A stretch of 5,085 nucleotides of DNA from JANRLJ01 sp034437895. Its GTDB lineage: Bacteria; Chloroflexota; Anaerolineae; Aggregatilineales; Phototrophicaceae. Positions 1-5,085 of this stretch are shown in pieces; position 1 is the stretch's first letter, and every line of letters begins with the position of its first letter. The stretch spans positions 1 to 5,085 of the forward strand of contig DAOTTO010000144.1 of the NCBI GenBank assembly GCA_034437895.1, read 5' to 3'. Position numbers and translations under genes: made by a program. The notes beneath the pieces are model-generated. The model searched no databases. It worked only from the letters and a program-made list of their open reading frames with translations, and was not told where the DNA came from.

Positions 1-873
1 CAGCGCCAAGATTTCTTGAATTTCATCATCCGTCATATCCGCGTCAATATCGGCATAAATCGCGGCAAAACGTTCTAAAGCAGCACCTTGTAAATGCCCA
101 AGCGCATAGGTGATCGGCAGGCTTTTCTTCTTGTTACGCAGGTCGCTAAAGGGCGGTTTACCTGTCGCTTTGGTATCGCCCCAGATACTGAGATAGTCAT
201 CACGTATCTGAAACGCTAACCCCAGATGTAAACCGAATTTCCCATAGTCATTAACAACACTATCATCTACAGTAGCCAACAGAGCCGCCGCCGCCGTCGA
301 AAATTCAAGTAAGGCAGCCGTTTTGCCTTCAATCATGTTCAAATACATGGCCTGATTGACGTGGAGATCGCGCTCATAATTGATGTCCCAATGCTGCCCC
401 TCAGAAAGGCGCAGCGAAGTTTTTACCAGCAAAGCATGAATTTTCAGGATGACTTCGGGCGGCGCGGCGAGCGTCGTAATCACCTGATAGGCGAGGGTAT
501 ATAACACGCTGCCTGTGTTGATGGCGATTCCATCCCCCCATAACTTCCAAACAGTTGGCCTACCCCGCCGTTCTTCATCACGATCTGCGATGTCATCATG
601 AATCAGGCTGTAGTTATGCACGAGTTCAATCGCTACCGCTAGAGGCAGCGCTTTCTTATAATCGCCACAGATGGCTTCACAGACCAACAAACTTAAAATA
701 GGGCGGAGGCGTTTGCCTTTTTTTGCGTCTTGAATAGGCTGAAAATCTTGGTCGAGCCAACCGAAAAAATAACCTGCCATATCCGCGACATAAGGGGCAT
801 TCGCCCGGATAAAAGTCTGTAGTTCGGAATCAATTTCATCGCCAAGACGTGCGAGTGTTTGGTCAAGAGACAT
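1..873 (-). CDS. trans-isoprenyl (polyprenyl) diphosphate synthase, C-terminus cut off
   Basis: Predicted soluble enzyme that condenses isopentenyl diphosphate onto allylic diphosphates to make a prenyl diphosphate (farnesyl, geranylgeranyl or longer) for isoprenoids such as quinone side chains or carotenoids. Translating the minus strand from ATG at 873 gives 291 codons without a stop, so the gene runs off the left edge; family members are about 320-340 residues, so roughly 30-50 are missing. Visible motifs: GKRLRP at 53-58 (diphosphate binding), first Asp-rich motif DDIAD at 93-97 followed by RRGRPT, EGQ at 158-160, GKT at 183-185, and the second Asp-rich region FQIRDDYLSIWGD at 221-233 followed by GKP. 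The third Asp of that second motif is Ser229, as far as I recall a tolerated variation in this subfamily. Tyr88 lies five residues before the first motif, which has no two-residue insertion; this resembles short-chain, type I geranylgeranyl synthases, but product length is inferred. A weak AGGT (882-879) precedes the start. Divergent from uxaE. Confidence 0.93.
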   Translation of the reverse strand, partial: MSLDQTLARLGDEIDSELQTFIRANAPYVADMAGYFFGWLDQDFQPIQDAKKGKRLRPILSLLVCEAICGDYKKALPLAVAIELVHNYSLIHDDIADRDEERRGRPTVWKLWGDGIAINTGSVLYTLAYQVITTLAAPPEVILKIHALLVKTSLRLSEGQHWDINYERDLHVNQAMYLNMIEGKTAALLEFSTAAAALLATVDDSVVNDYGKFGLHLGLAFQIRDDYLSIWGDTKATGKPPFSDLRNKKKSLPITYALGHLQGAALERFAAIYADIDADMTDDEIQEILAL

Positions 874-920
874 GGTTTACCTAAAATGGGGGATAGGAGG
901 CAACAACTTAATTCTAACGG

Positions 921-937
921 ATTCTTCCAAGAAGAAT
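921..937. repeat. perfect interrupted palindrome, 7-bp arms, candidate operator
   Basis: ATTCTTC, spacer CAA, GAAGAAT: a perfect 7+7 bp inverted repeat in the divergent spacer, 48 bp upstream of the isoprenyl synthase start. On the minus strand a TAGAAT (-10 like) lies just downstream at 916-911, so the palindrome would cover the region just upstream of that -10, where a repressor or activator could act. No convincing minus-strand -35 accompanies it. It could instead be a minor RNA hairpin or chance in an A+T-rich spacer. The regulatory role is inference. Confidence 0.4.
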
Positions 938-1052
938 ATAAGGGATTGGTTAAGCCTCAGTGTCTAAAAGTTCAACAAGCAAACTTTCCCTCACGCGATG
1001 TAATCAAATCCGTATCTGTTTCCTAATATTGCTTTCCCCAAAAGTCTAAAAA

Positions 1053-1079
1053 TTGGCTATAGTTTCTCATCTATATAAG
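1053..1079 (+). promoter_or_regulatory. weak candidate promoter for uxaE
   Basis: TTGGCT at 1053-1058 and TATAAG at 1074-1079 are separated by only 15 bp, shorter than the ideal 17. Transcription would start near 1086, leaving a leader of about 40 nt before ATG 1125. If real, it excludes translation from the in-frame TTG at 1053, because that codon is inside the -35 element. The rest of the 874-1124 spacer shows no better plus-strand promoter. Confidence 0.28.
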
Positions 1080-1124
1080 GGATATTTTTTCAATGAACTT
1101 ATCCTGCGCTACGAAAGAAATTTT

Positions 1125-2474
1125 ATGAGCGATCAAAAATTTGGCATCGTCCAAACAACAAATGGGCGATATTTACGGGTTGAAGGCAGTTTGCCGTCGG
1201 GTTTTCATGGCGAAAAAGTCGGTGATGGCTTCAACTGCCCGCTTGACCATCAAAATGCCGAAGCAATCCGCCGCGAACTGCCTTGGAGCGCTGCCCAAGT
1301 TGTCGGGCTGCGGAAATCCGTCGGCTGTGGAGATCGGCTAGGGATTGCTACACCGGGGCATTTACGCGCCATCCGTGAGGGCGATATGTTCCCGGTCTTG
1401 GCGCAGCAGTCCATCCGCGAGATGCAGCGCGCCAACCGGACTGCTTATGATGTAATGGATGATGCGACATGGGGCGTGATCCAAGCAGGCTATACCGAAG
1501 GATTCGGCTGCGATGCCGATCATCTGAAAACGACAGCCGACATCGATCAATGTGCGGCGGCAGGCTATAACAGTTATACGCTTGACCCCGGCGCGTATGT
1601 CGATGATGAAGCAAATACAGCGGACAGGGCAATGTTGGAAAGCAAGGTCGCCGCCTTAGATTGGCAAGTCTTGAACACTGATTCGGACTCAAATCATGCC
1701 CATTATGTAGAATATGCTCATTTTGACGAGTTAGATTATCTCCGCGCCGCTGCAAAATATGGCAAAGCATTGGCGCATGTCGCGACGCTTTCGGAATATA
1801 TCGCCATTACGATGAATGGGCAGCCGTTTGACTTGGAAATTTCTGTGGATGAAACAGCGACAGTGACGACTCTAGCCGAGCATCACTATATCGTGCTGGA
1901 ACTGAAGCGGCTGCATATTCCGTTTACAGGGCTTGCGCCACGCTTTGTAGGGGAGTTCGAGAAGGGCGTGGATTACATCGGTAATTTGGACGTGTTTGAA
2001 GCGTCTTATAAGGAACATGCCGATTTAGCCCGTCAGCTTGGACCCTATAAAATGAGCATCCACAGCGGAAGCGACAAATTTAGCATTTATCCCATCATCG
2101 CCCGTCATACCAATCCGTTTGTGCATCTCAAGACCGCCGGGACAAGTTGGCTAGAAGCGCTGCGGGTGATCGCGGCAGTAGATGCGCCTTTATTCCGTCA
2201 GCTTTTGGCCTTATCCATCGAAGGCTATGAGACCAATTCAGCAAGTTATCACGTCAGCGCACAACCGGGGCGTATTCGGCTTGATCTCACAGATGGGGAG
2301 ATGCCTTCTTTATTAGAAGATTTCGATGCCCGTGAGACGCTGCACGTCGCTTTCGGTGCGGCGCTGGCGCATTATCGTGAGCCGATTTATGCGGCGTTGT
2401 TGGGCAATATCGAAGCGTATTGGGAAGCCCTGCATAGTCACTTTAATAAGCACATCCAGCCGTTTAAGGCATGA
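1125..2474 (+). CDS. uxaE: tagaturonate epimerase, UxaE family
   Basis: Predicted cytoplasmic enzyme interconverting D-tagaturonate and D-fructuronate, which joins the galacturonate and glucuronate branches of hexuronate breakdown. The 449-residue product matches, from memory, the conserved blocks of the Thermotoga maritima UxaE family along its whole length: GLRKSVGCGDRLGIATPGH (61-79), FPVLAQQS (89-96), DDATWGVIQAGY (112-123) then EGFGCDADH (125-133), SVDET (240-244), PRFVGEFEKGVDYIG (272-286), IHSGSDKFSIYP (312-323) and HLKTAGTSWLEALR (334-347). Acidic and His residues in these blocks probably bind the catalytic metal. ATG 1125 is preferred over the in-frame TTG 1053: conserved sequence begins soon after it, the extra 24 residues look like translated A+T-rich leader, and a weak GAAAG lies 7 nt upstream of the ATG. 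No signal peptide or membrane segment. No other hexuronate gene lies in the window, so the physiological substrate is inferred from family only. Confidence 0.9.
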   Translation: MSDQKFGIVQTTNGRYLRVEGSLPSGFHGEKVGDGFNCPLDHQNAEAIRRELPWSAAQVVGLRKSVGCGDRLGIATPGHLRAIREGDMFPVLAQQSIREMQRANRTAYDVMDDATWGVIQAGYTEGFGCDADHLKTTADIDQCAAAGYNSYTLDPGAYVDDEANTADRAMLESKVAALDWQVLNTDSDSNHAHYVEYAHFDELDYLRAAAKYGKALAHVATLSEYIAITMNGQPFDLEISVDETATVTTLAEHHYIVLELKRLHIPFTGLAPRFVGEFEKGVDYIGNLDVFEASYKEHADLARQLGPYKMSIHSGSDKFSIYPIIARHTNPFVHLKTAGTSWLEALRVIAAVDAPLFRQLLALSIEGYETNSASYHVSAQPGRIRLDLTDGEMPSLLEDFDARETLHVAFGAALAHYREPIYAALLGNIEAYWEALHSHFNKHIQPFKA

Positions 2475-2479
2475 CTTTT

Positions 2480-2513
2480 CCCTACCTAAAAGGGGACTAC
2501 CCAAAGGTAGAGG
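2480..2513 (+). terminator. hairpin after uxaE, possible weak terminator
   Basis: CTACCT at 2482-2487 pairs with AGGTAG at 2505-2510. The stem extends by two C-G pairs (2480-2481 with 2512-2513) across a bulged A at 2511. The 17-nt loop contains GGGG and CCC runs that could pair with each other. It begins 5 nt after the uxaE stop and ends before the marR promoter, the right place for a terminator. The downstream tract is poor: GTGGTAATTTT instead of a run of T directly after the stem, so termination strength is doubtful. Confidence 0.38.
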
Positions 2514-2534
2514 GTGGTAATTTTCACAAAGTAC

Positions 2535-2564
2535 TTGACATGATGACCGTTTCAATGATATAAG
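2535..2564 (+). promoter_or_regulatory. sigma-70-type promoter of the marR gene
   Basis: A perfect -35 TTGACA (2535-2540), an 18-bp spacer and TATAAG (2559-2564, five of six to TATAAT) make the best promoter in the window. Transcription is expected near 2570-2572. The -35 and most of the spacer also form an imperfect palindrome, TTGA (2535-2538) to TCAA (2552-2555) with seven of ten half-site positions symmetric. TTGA/TCAA ends are common in MarR-family operators, so autoregulation here is plausible but inferred. Confidence 0.7.
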
Positions 2565-2594
2565 TAGGAAGCTATTGAATAGGAAGCTACACAA
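2565..2594 (+). repeat. 15-bp tandem repeat carrying TAGGAAGCTA twice, marR leader
   Basis: TAGGAAGCTATTGAA (2565-2579) is followed directly by TAGGAAGCTACACAA (2580-2594): 12 of 15 positions match and the first ten are identical. The pair begins right after the -10 element, spanning the expected transcription start, a typical repressor position. Each unit contains AGGAAG, a ribosome-binding-like sequence. The second copy (2581-2586) lies 12 nt before GTG 2599. The first lies only 3 nt before TTG 2575 and would barely be in the transcript. This favours GTG 2599 as the marR start. Confidence 0.6.
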
Positions 2595-2598
2595 TAAA

Positions 2599-3120
2599 GT
2601 GAGAGAAATCAGACCCAATGCCTTAATGATGCTCAAGCGGGCATCGCTTGCCCTGCGTAAGGTGCAGGATGAATCGTTGGCACAATTTGGTCTGACTTCG
2701 GCGCAGATGGAAGTACTCGCACCCGTATATTTCTCGAACGGGCTTGAGCATCGTAAATTGGTCGAATGGTTGGGGGTCACTTCGCCCACTTTAACCAATA
2801 TTGTCGATGGGCTGGTACAGCGCGGCTTAATCGAGCGTCGTTCAAGCCGGGAGGATGCGCGGGTTAAGCAGTTCTATATTACCGAAGAAGGCGAAGCGCT
2901 TTTTCAGAAAGTGGGGGAGGGGAGGGAAGAATTTTTCCGCCAATTCACCGCTGGATTTTCTGAAGAAGAACTCATACTCTTTGCCAGCTTTTTAAAGCGG
3001 CTGGCGCTCAATTGTGGCGATACCTTCCCGTATGATGAGCATTTTAAGCCAGAAGACGTACACAATGCGCCAAACTGCATTCCAGGGACGACGCATTTAT
3101 TGGAAGATGAGAAAAAGTAA
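2599..3120 (+). CDS. MarR-family winged-helix transcriptional regulator
   Basis: Predicted dimeric DNA-binding regulator, normally a repressor released by small ligands or oxidants. The 173-residue form from GTG 2599 contains an N-terminal dimerisation helix, the first DNA-binding helices (LTSAQMEVL 32-40, HRKLVEWLG 51-59), the recognition helix TSPTLTNIVDGLVQRGLIER (61-80) and the wing with the family's D-x-R signature (EDAR 85-88, then FYIT 92-95). C-terminal helices follow, then a polar tail of about 35 residues with Cys139, His148, His155, Cys160 and His166, somewhat longer than a minimal MarR protein. Start choice: GTG 2599 has AGGAAG 12 nt upstream and fits a transcript starting near 2571; TTG 2575 would add eight residues and be almost leaderless; ATG 2626 would shorten helix 1. 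The gene stands 174 bp before the Drr-type ABC genes in the same orientation, so control of that exporter is the likely job, with probable autoregulation. The inducing ligand cannot be read from the sequence. Confidence 0.88.
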   Translation: MREIRPNALMMLKRASLALRKVQDESLAQFGLTSAQMEVLAPVYFSNGLEHRKLVEWLGVTSPTLTNIVDGLVQRGLIERRSSREDARVKQFYITEEGEALFQKVGEGREEFFRQFTAGFSEEELILFASFLKRLALNCGDTFPYDEHFKPEDVHNAPNCIPGTTHLLEDEKK

Positions 3121-3157
3121 CATTAGCTTCCCACAAGACGTATAAGAGATGTACATC
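3117..3157 (+). promoter_or_regulatory. candidate promoter and operator region for the ABC genes
   Basis: GTAACA (3117-3122, four of six to TTGACA) overlaps the marR stop. After 18 bp comes TATAAG (3141-3146), the same spacing and -10 as the marR promoter. Inside the spacer, TAGCTTCCCA (3124-3133) is the reverse complement of TGGGAAGCTA, a 9/10 match to the repeat in the marR leader. A perfect 10-bp palindrome GATGTACATC (3148-3157) sits where transcription would start. Together these suggest a regulated promoter giving a leader of about 140 nt. The -35 is weak, and read-through from the marR promoter is an alternative source of transcription. Confidence 0.4.
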
Positions 3158-3223
3158 AACTAATCGCGCCCTGCTAGAAATTACTTCCACTTAAATCCTT
3201 TTTCTTAAAGCATTTTCTTGCTG

Positions 3224-3251
3224 TCCGGCGATCTTGTCTTCAAGCACCGGA
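3224..3251 (+). other. hairpin in the leader of the ABC ATPase gene
   Basis: TCCGG (3224-3228) pairs with CCGGA (3247-3251). Inside this, CTTG (3233-3236) pairs with CAAG (3241-3244) around the loop TCTT, with an internal loop CGAT/CA between the stems. No T-tract follows, so it is not a standard terminator, and it leaves the strong AAGGAGAGG ribosome-binding site (3282-3290) free. It could stabilise mRNA, be a protein site, or be incidental. Confidence 0.3.
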
Positions 3252-3294
3252 ACTCTATTCACTTTGGCAATTCATCCGTTTAAGGAGAGGGATC

Positions 3295-4248
3295 ATGAGT
3301 ATATCAAACACGATTATCGTCGAAGATATTTACAAGTCTTATAAAAAGATCAAGGCTGTCGATGGCATCAGCCTGACCGCCGAAACAGGGAAAGTATTGG
3401 GCTTGCTGGGGCCGAATGGCGCAGGTAAAACCACCCTAGTGCGTATGTTGACCACACTTTTAAAGCCCGATTCGGGTCGTGCTTATATCGCTGGTGTCAA
3501 CGTTCTCAAGAATCCGGCACGGGTTCGGGAAATCATCGGCCTCGCCGGACAGTATCCAGCGGTTGACGAACAGTTGACCGGACGCGAAAACCTCCAGATG
3601 GTCGGGCAGTTGTATCACTTCAGCCGTTCAGAAGCCAAACAGCGCGGCAATGAACTGCTGGCGCGTTTTAACTTAGAAGATGCCGCTGATCGCCCCGTAA
3701 AAACCTATTCGGGTGGGATGCGCCGCCGCCTTGATTTAGCTGCCAGCATTGTGGCGCGTCCGCCTGTTTTGCTGCTAGATGAGCCGACCACTGGCCTTGA
3801 TCCCCGCACCCGTAAGGATTTATGGGGGTTGATCCGCGAACTGGTGCAGGATGGCACAACGCTGCTTTTGACCACGCAATATCTGGAAGAAGCCGACGTG
3901 CTGGCTGACCGCATCGTCTTAATCGACGGTGGGAAAGTCATCGCGCAAGGGACATCAGACGAACTGAAATCCCAATTGGCGGGCGATATTGTGGAAGTTA
4001 CCCTCGCGGACGCGAAATTCCTGCCGCAAGCGCTGGCGACATTGGCGGAAATCGGCCTGCCACAAGGGAACGCCGAAACAGGTACGATCAAAATTGCTGT
4101 CGATAACGGCACACAACGCCTCATCGAAACTGTCCGTGCGCTTGATGGTCTCAACATCGCTATTGCAGATTTAACCCTGCGCCGCCCGTCTTTGGATGAT
4201 GTGTTCCTTACGCTCACAGGTAAGGGCAAGACAGACTCTGCGGCGTAA
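3295..4248 (+). CDS. Drr-type ABC exporter, ATP-binding subunit
   Basis: Predicted cytoplasmic ATPase that powers export of a drug, lipid-like molecule or antibiotic through the membrane subunit encoded next. The 317-residue length is typical of the DrrA family. In order: Walker A GPNGAGKT (39-46), Q-loop Gln86 in LAGQYPAVDEQLTGREN, signature YSGGMRRRLDLA (138-149), Walker B plus D-loop VLLLDEPTTGLD (158-169), switch LLTTQYLEEAD (191-201), and a C-terminal regulatory domain ending in PSLDDVFLTLTG (298-309), the DrrA-type tail. The switch position, usually His in ABC ATPases, is Gln195; as I recall, Gln is normal in DrrA relatives, so this is not a defect. The start is firm: AAGGAGAGG at 3282-3290 lies 4 nt before ATG. 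The permease gene follows 58 bp after the stop with no terminator visible, so the two are probably co-transcribed. Substrate unknown; the MarR neighbour suggests an inducible toxic compound. Confidence 0.95.
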   Translation: MSISNTIIVEDIYKSYKKIKAVDGISLTAETGKVLGLLGPNGAGKTTLVRMLTTLLKPDSGRAYIAGVNVLKNPARVREIIGLAGQYPAVDEQLTGRENLQMVGQLYHFSRSEAKQRGNELLARFNLEDAADRPVKTYSGGMRRRLDLAASIVARPPVLLLDEPTTGLDPRTRKDLWGLIRELVQDGTTLLLTTQYLEEADVLADRIVLIDGGKVIAQGTSDELKSQLAGDIVEVTLADAKFLPQALATLAEIGLPQGNAETGTIKIAVDNGTQRLIETVRALDGLNIAIADLTLRRPSLDDVFLTLTGKGKTDSAA

Positions 4249-4306
4249 AAATCTATTGCATCATCAAGACACTTCACCTAGCAAGATTAGATAAGGAAAA
4301 TATAAA

Positions 4307-5085
4307 ATGGCTCAAAATGTCGCAACCTATACTGTCGAACTTCCCGCCCGTCCCGCACTCCCACGCCGTATATGGTGGGAAATTTCCGATACACTGACGA
4401 TGGTTTGGCGTAACCTGATTTATTATCAACGCCAGCCTCAGTTGATCTTCTTCGCACTCGTCCAACCGATTATCTTCGTAGTATTGTTCTCGCAAGTGTT
4501 CGGCGGCGCTATCGAAACAGGCGGCGATTACATCAATTACCTGCTCCCTGGTATTCTGCTCCAGACGATGATCTTCGGCGCATCCCAAACCGCCGTCGGG
4601 CTTTCCGATGATCTTTCTAAAGGCATGATTGATCGCTTCCGTTCCCTGCCGATGTCACGGGCGGCGGTGCTGATGGGGCGGACGATTGCGGACAGCGCAC
4701 GCGGTGTCTTCTCCGGCCTCGTGATGATCGGTGTCGGGACGCTGCTCGGCTTCCGCTTCGGTGATGGCTTGTTGAACGCAGCGCTCGGCATGGTTATTCT
4801 GACGCTGTTCGGCTACGCCTTTACGTGGGTGGCGGCGAACATTGGTCTGTTGGTGAAGAACCCGGAAGCGGCACAAGTCGCCAGCTTTTTACCTGTGTTC
4901 CCGTTGGTGTTCGCTAGCTCGATTTTCGTCCCGCCTGCCACGATGTCAGCGGCGCTGCGGACGTTTGCAGAAAATCAACCGATCACCGTAATCGCCAACA
5001 CGGTACGTGCTTTGTTTCAGGGCGGCGCAACCACAGAAATGGTGGTGAGTTCGCTGGCATGGACGGCGCTCATCCTCGTGATCTT
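4307..5085 (+). CDS. Drr-type ABC-2 membrane permease subunit, 3' end cut off
   Basis: Predicted inner-membrane subunit (DrrB-like, ABC-2 family) that forms the export path for the preceding ATPase. From ATG 4307 the frame stays open for 259 codons to the window edge; relatives are about 260-290 residues, so only a short C-terminal piece is missing. TAAGGA (4292-4297) lies 9 nt before the start. The N-terminus is cytosolic with amphipathic WWEISDTLTMVWRNLIYY (23-40). Likely membrane segments are near 46-66, 76-98, 133-150, 157-180, 190-208 and from 246 onward. The cytosolic loop SDDLSKGMIDRFRSLPMSR (100-118) is the family's conserved coupling region, and the loop ASSIFVPPATM (203-213) followed by ENQPITVIANTVRAL (222-236) is the typical ABC-2 C-terminal motif. 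No sign of frameshift or decay. Substrate not deducible. Confidence 0.94.
   Translation, partial: MAQNVATYTVELPARPALPRRIWWEISDTLTMVWRNLIYYQRQPQLIFFALVQPIIFVVLFSQVFGGAIETGGDYINYLLPGILLQTMIFGASQTAVGLSDDLSKGMIDRFRSLPMSRAAVLMGRTIADSARGVFSGLVMIGVGTLLGFRFGDGLLNAALGMVILTLFGYAFTWVAANIGLLVKNPEAAQVASFLPVFPLVFASSIFVPPATMSAALRTFAENQPITVIANTVRALFQGGATTEMVVSSLAWTALILVI

Noticed and set aside
962..1051. Direct repeat GTCTAAAA at 962-969 and 1044-1051
   Set aside because: Eight A+T-rich bases repeated 82 bp apart in an A+T-rich spacer, with no similarity in the flanks; probably chance.
1053..1124. 24-residue N-terminal extension of UxaE from TTG 1053
   Set aside because: No ribosome-binding site upstream, A+T-rich leader composition, overlap with promoter-like elements, and conserved family sequence starting only after ATG 1125.
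1348..1770. 140-codon open frame on the minus strand inside uxaE
   Set aside because: Lies wholly antisense to a well-conserved gene, has no recognisable motif, and its Arg/His/Cys-rich composition is typical of a shadow frame.
2313..2798. 161-codon open frame on the minus strand across the uxaE-marR junction
   Set aside because: Overlaps the ends of two real genes and the marR promoter on the opposite strand; no family resemblance or ribosome-binding site noted.
3195..3219. T-rich stretch after marR as a possible terminator
   Set aside because: No stem of useful length directly precedes it, so there is no support for intrinsic termination between marR and the ABC genes.
3705..4277. 190-codon open frame on the minus strand inside the ABC ATPase gene
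   Set aside because: Antisense to the signature and Walker B region of a clear ABC ATPase; Ser/Arg-rich composition of a reverse translation, no known domain.
4249..4306. Possible separate promoter or terminator between the two ABC genes
   Set aside because: The 58-bp gap has only a ribosome-binding site; no hairpin and no paired -35/-10 elements were found, so co-transcription is simpler.

Overview
The window carries five protein-coding genes of an ordinary bacterial chromosome, two of them cut by the window edges. G+C is near one half by eye. The mix points to a free-living, probably heterotrophic bacterium, and Chloroflexota is my best guess: an isoprenyl diphosphate synthase of the DDIADRDE..RRGRPTVW type, a UxaE-type tagaturonate epimerase, and a Drr-type drug-export ABC pair with TTQYLEEAD in the switch region. 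This placement rests on remembered family resemblance, not on a marker gene.

Layout. Positions 1-873 (minus strand) hold a trans-isoprenyl diphosphate synthase that lacks its C-terminus. A 251-bp divergent spacer (874-1124) contains a perfect 17-bp interrupted palindrome and weak promoter-like elements. Positions 1125-2474 (plus) encode the tagaturonate epimerase, best started at ATG 1125 rather than at the upstream TTG 1053. A hairpin, possibly a weak terminator, follows at 2480-2513. A strong sigma-70-type promoter (TTGACA, 18-bp spacer, TATAAG) then leads into a MarR-family regulator at 2599-3120. After a 174-bp spacer with a second promoter-like element, a 10-bp palindrome and a hairpin come a Drr-type ABC ATPase (3295-4248) and its ABC-2 membrane subunit (4307 to beyond the end).

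How the genes fit together. The MarR regulator, ATPase and permease lie in one orientation and probably form a regulated efflux module. The most useful non-coding observation supports this. The 10-mer TAGGAAGCTA occurs twice in tandem at the expected start of the marR transcript, and a 9/10 copy lies inverted inside the spacer of the promoter-like element ahead of the ABC genes. This is a candidate shared operator. The isoprenoid gene and uxaE show no functional link to this module or to each other. No mobile element, CRISPR array, rRNA or tRNA gene was seen. I found no evidence of a wholly new system; the window looks like known families with some unexplained regulatory sequence.
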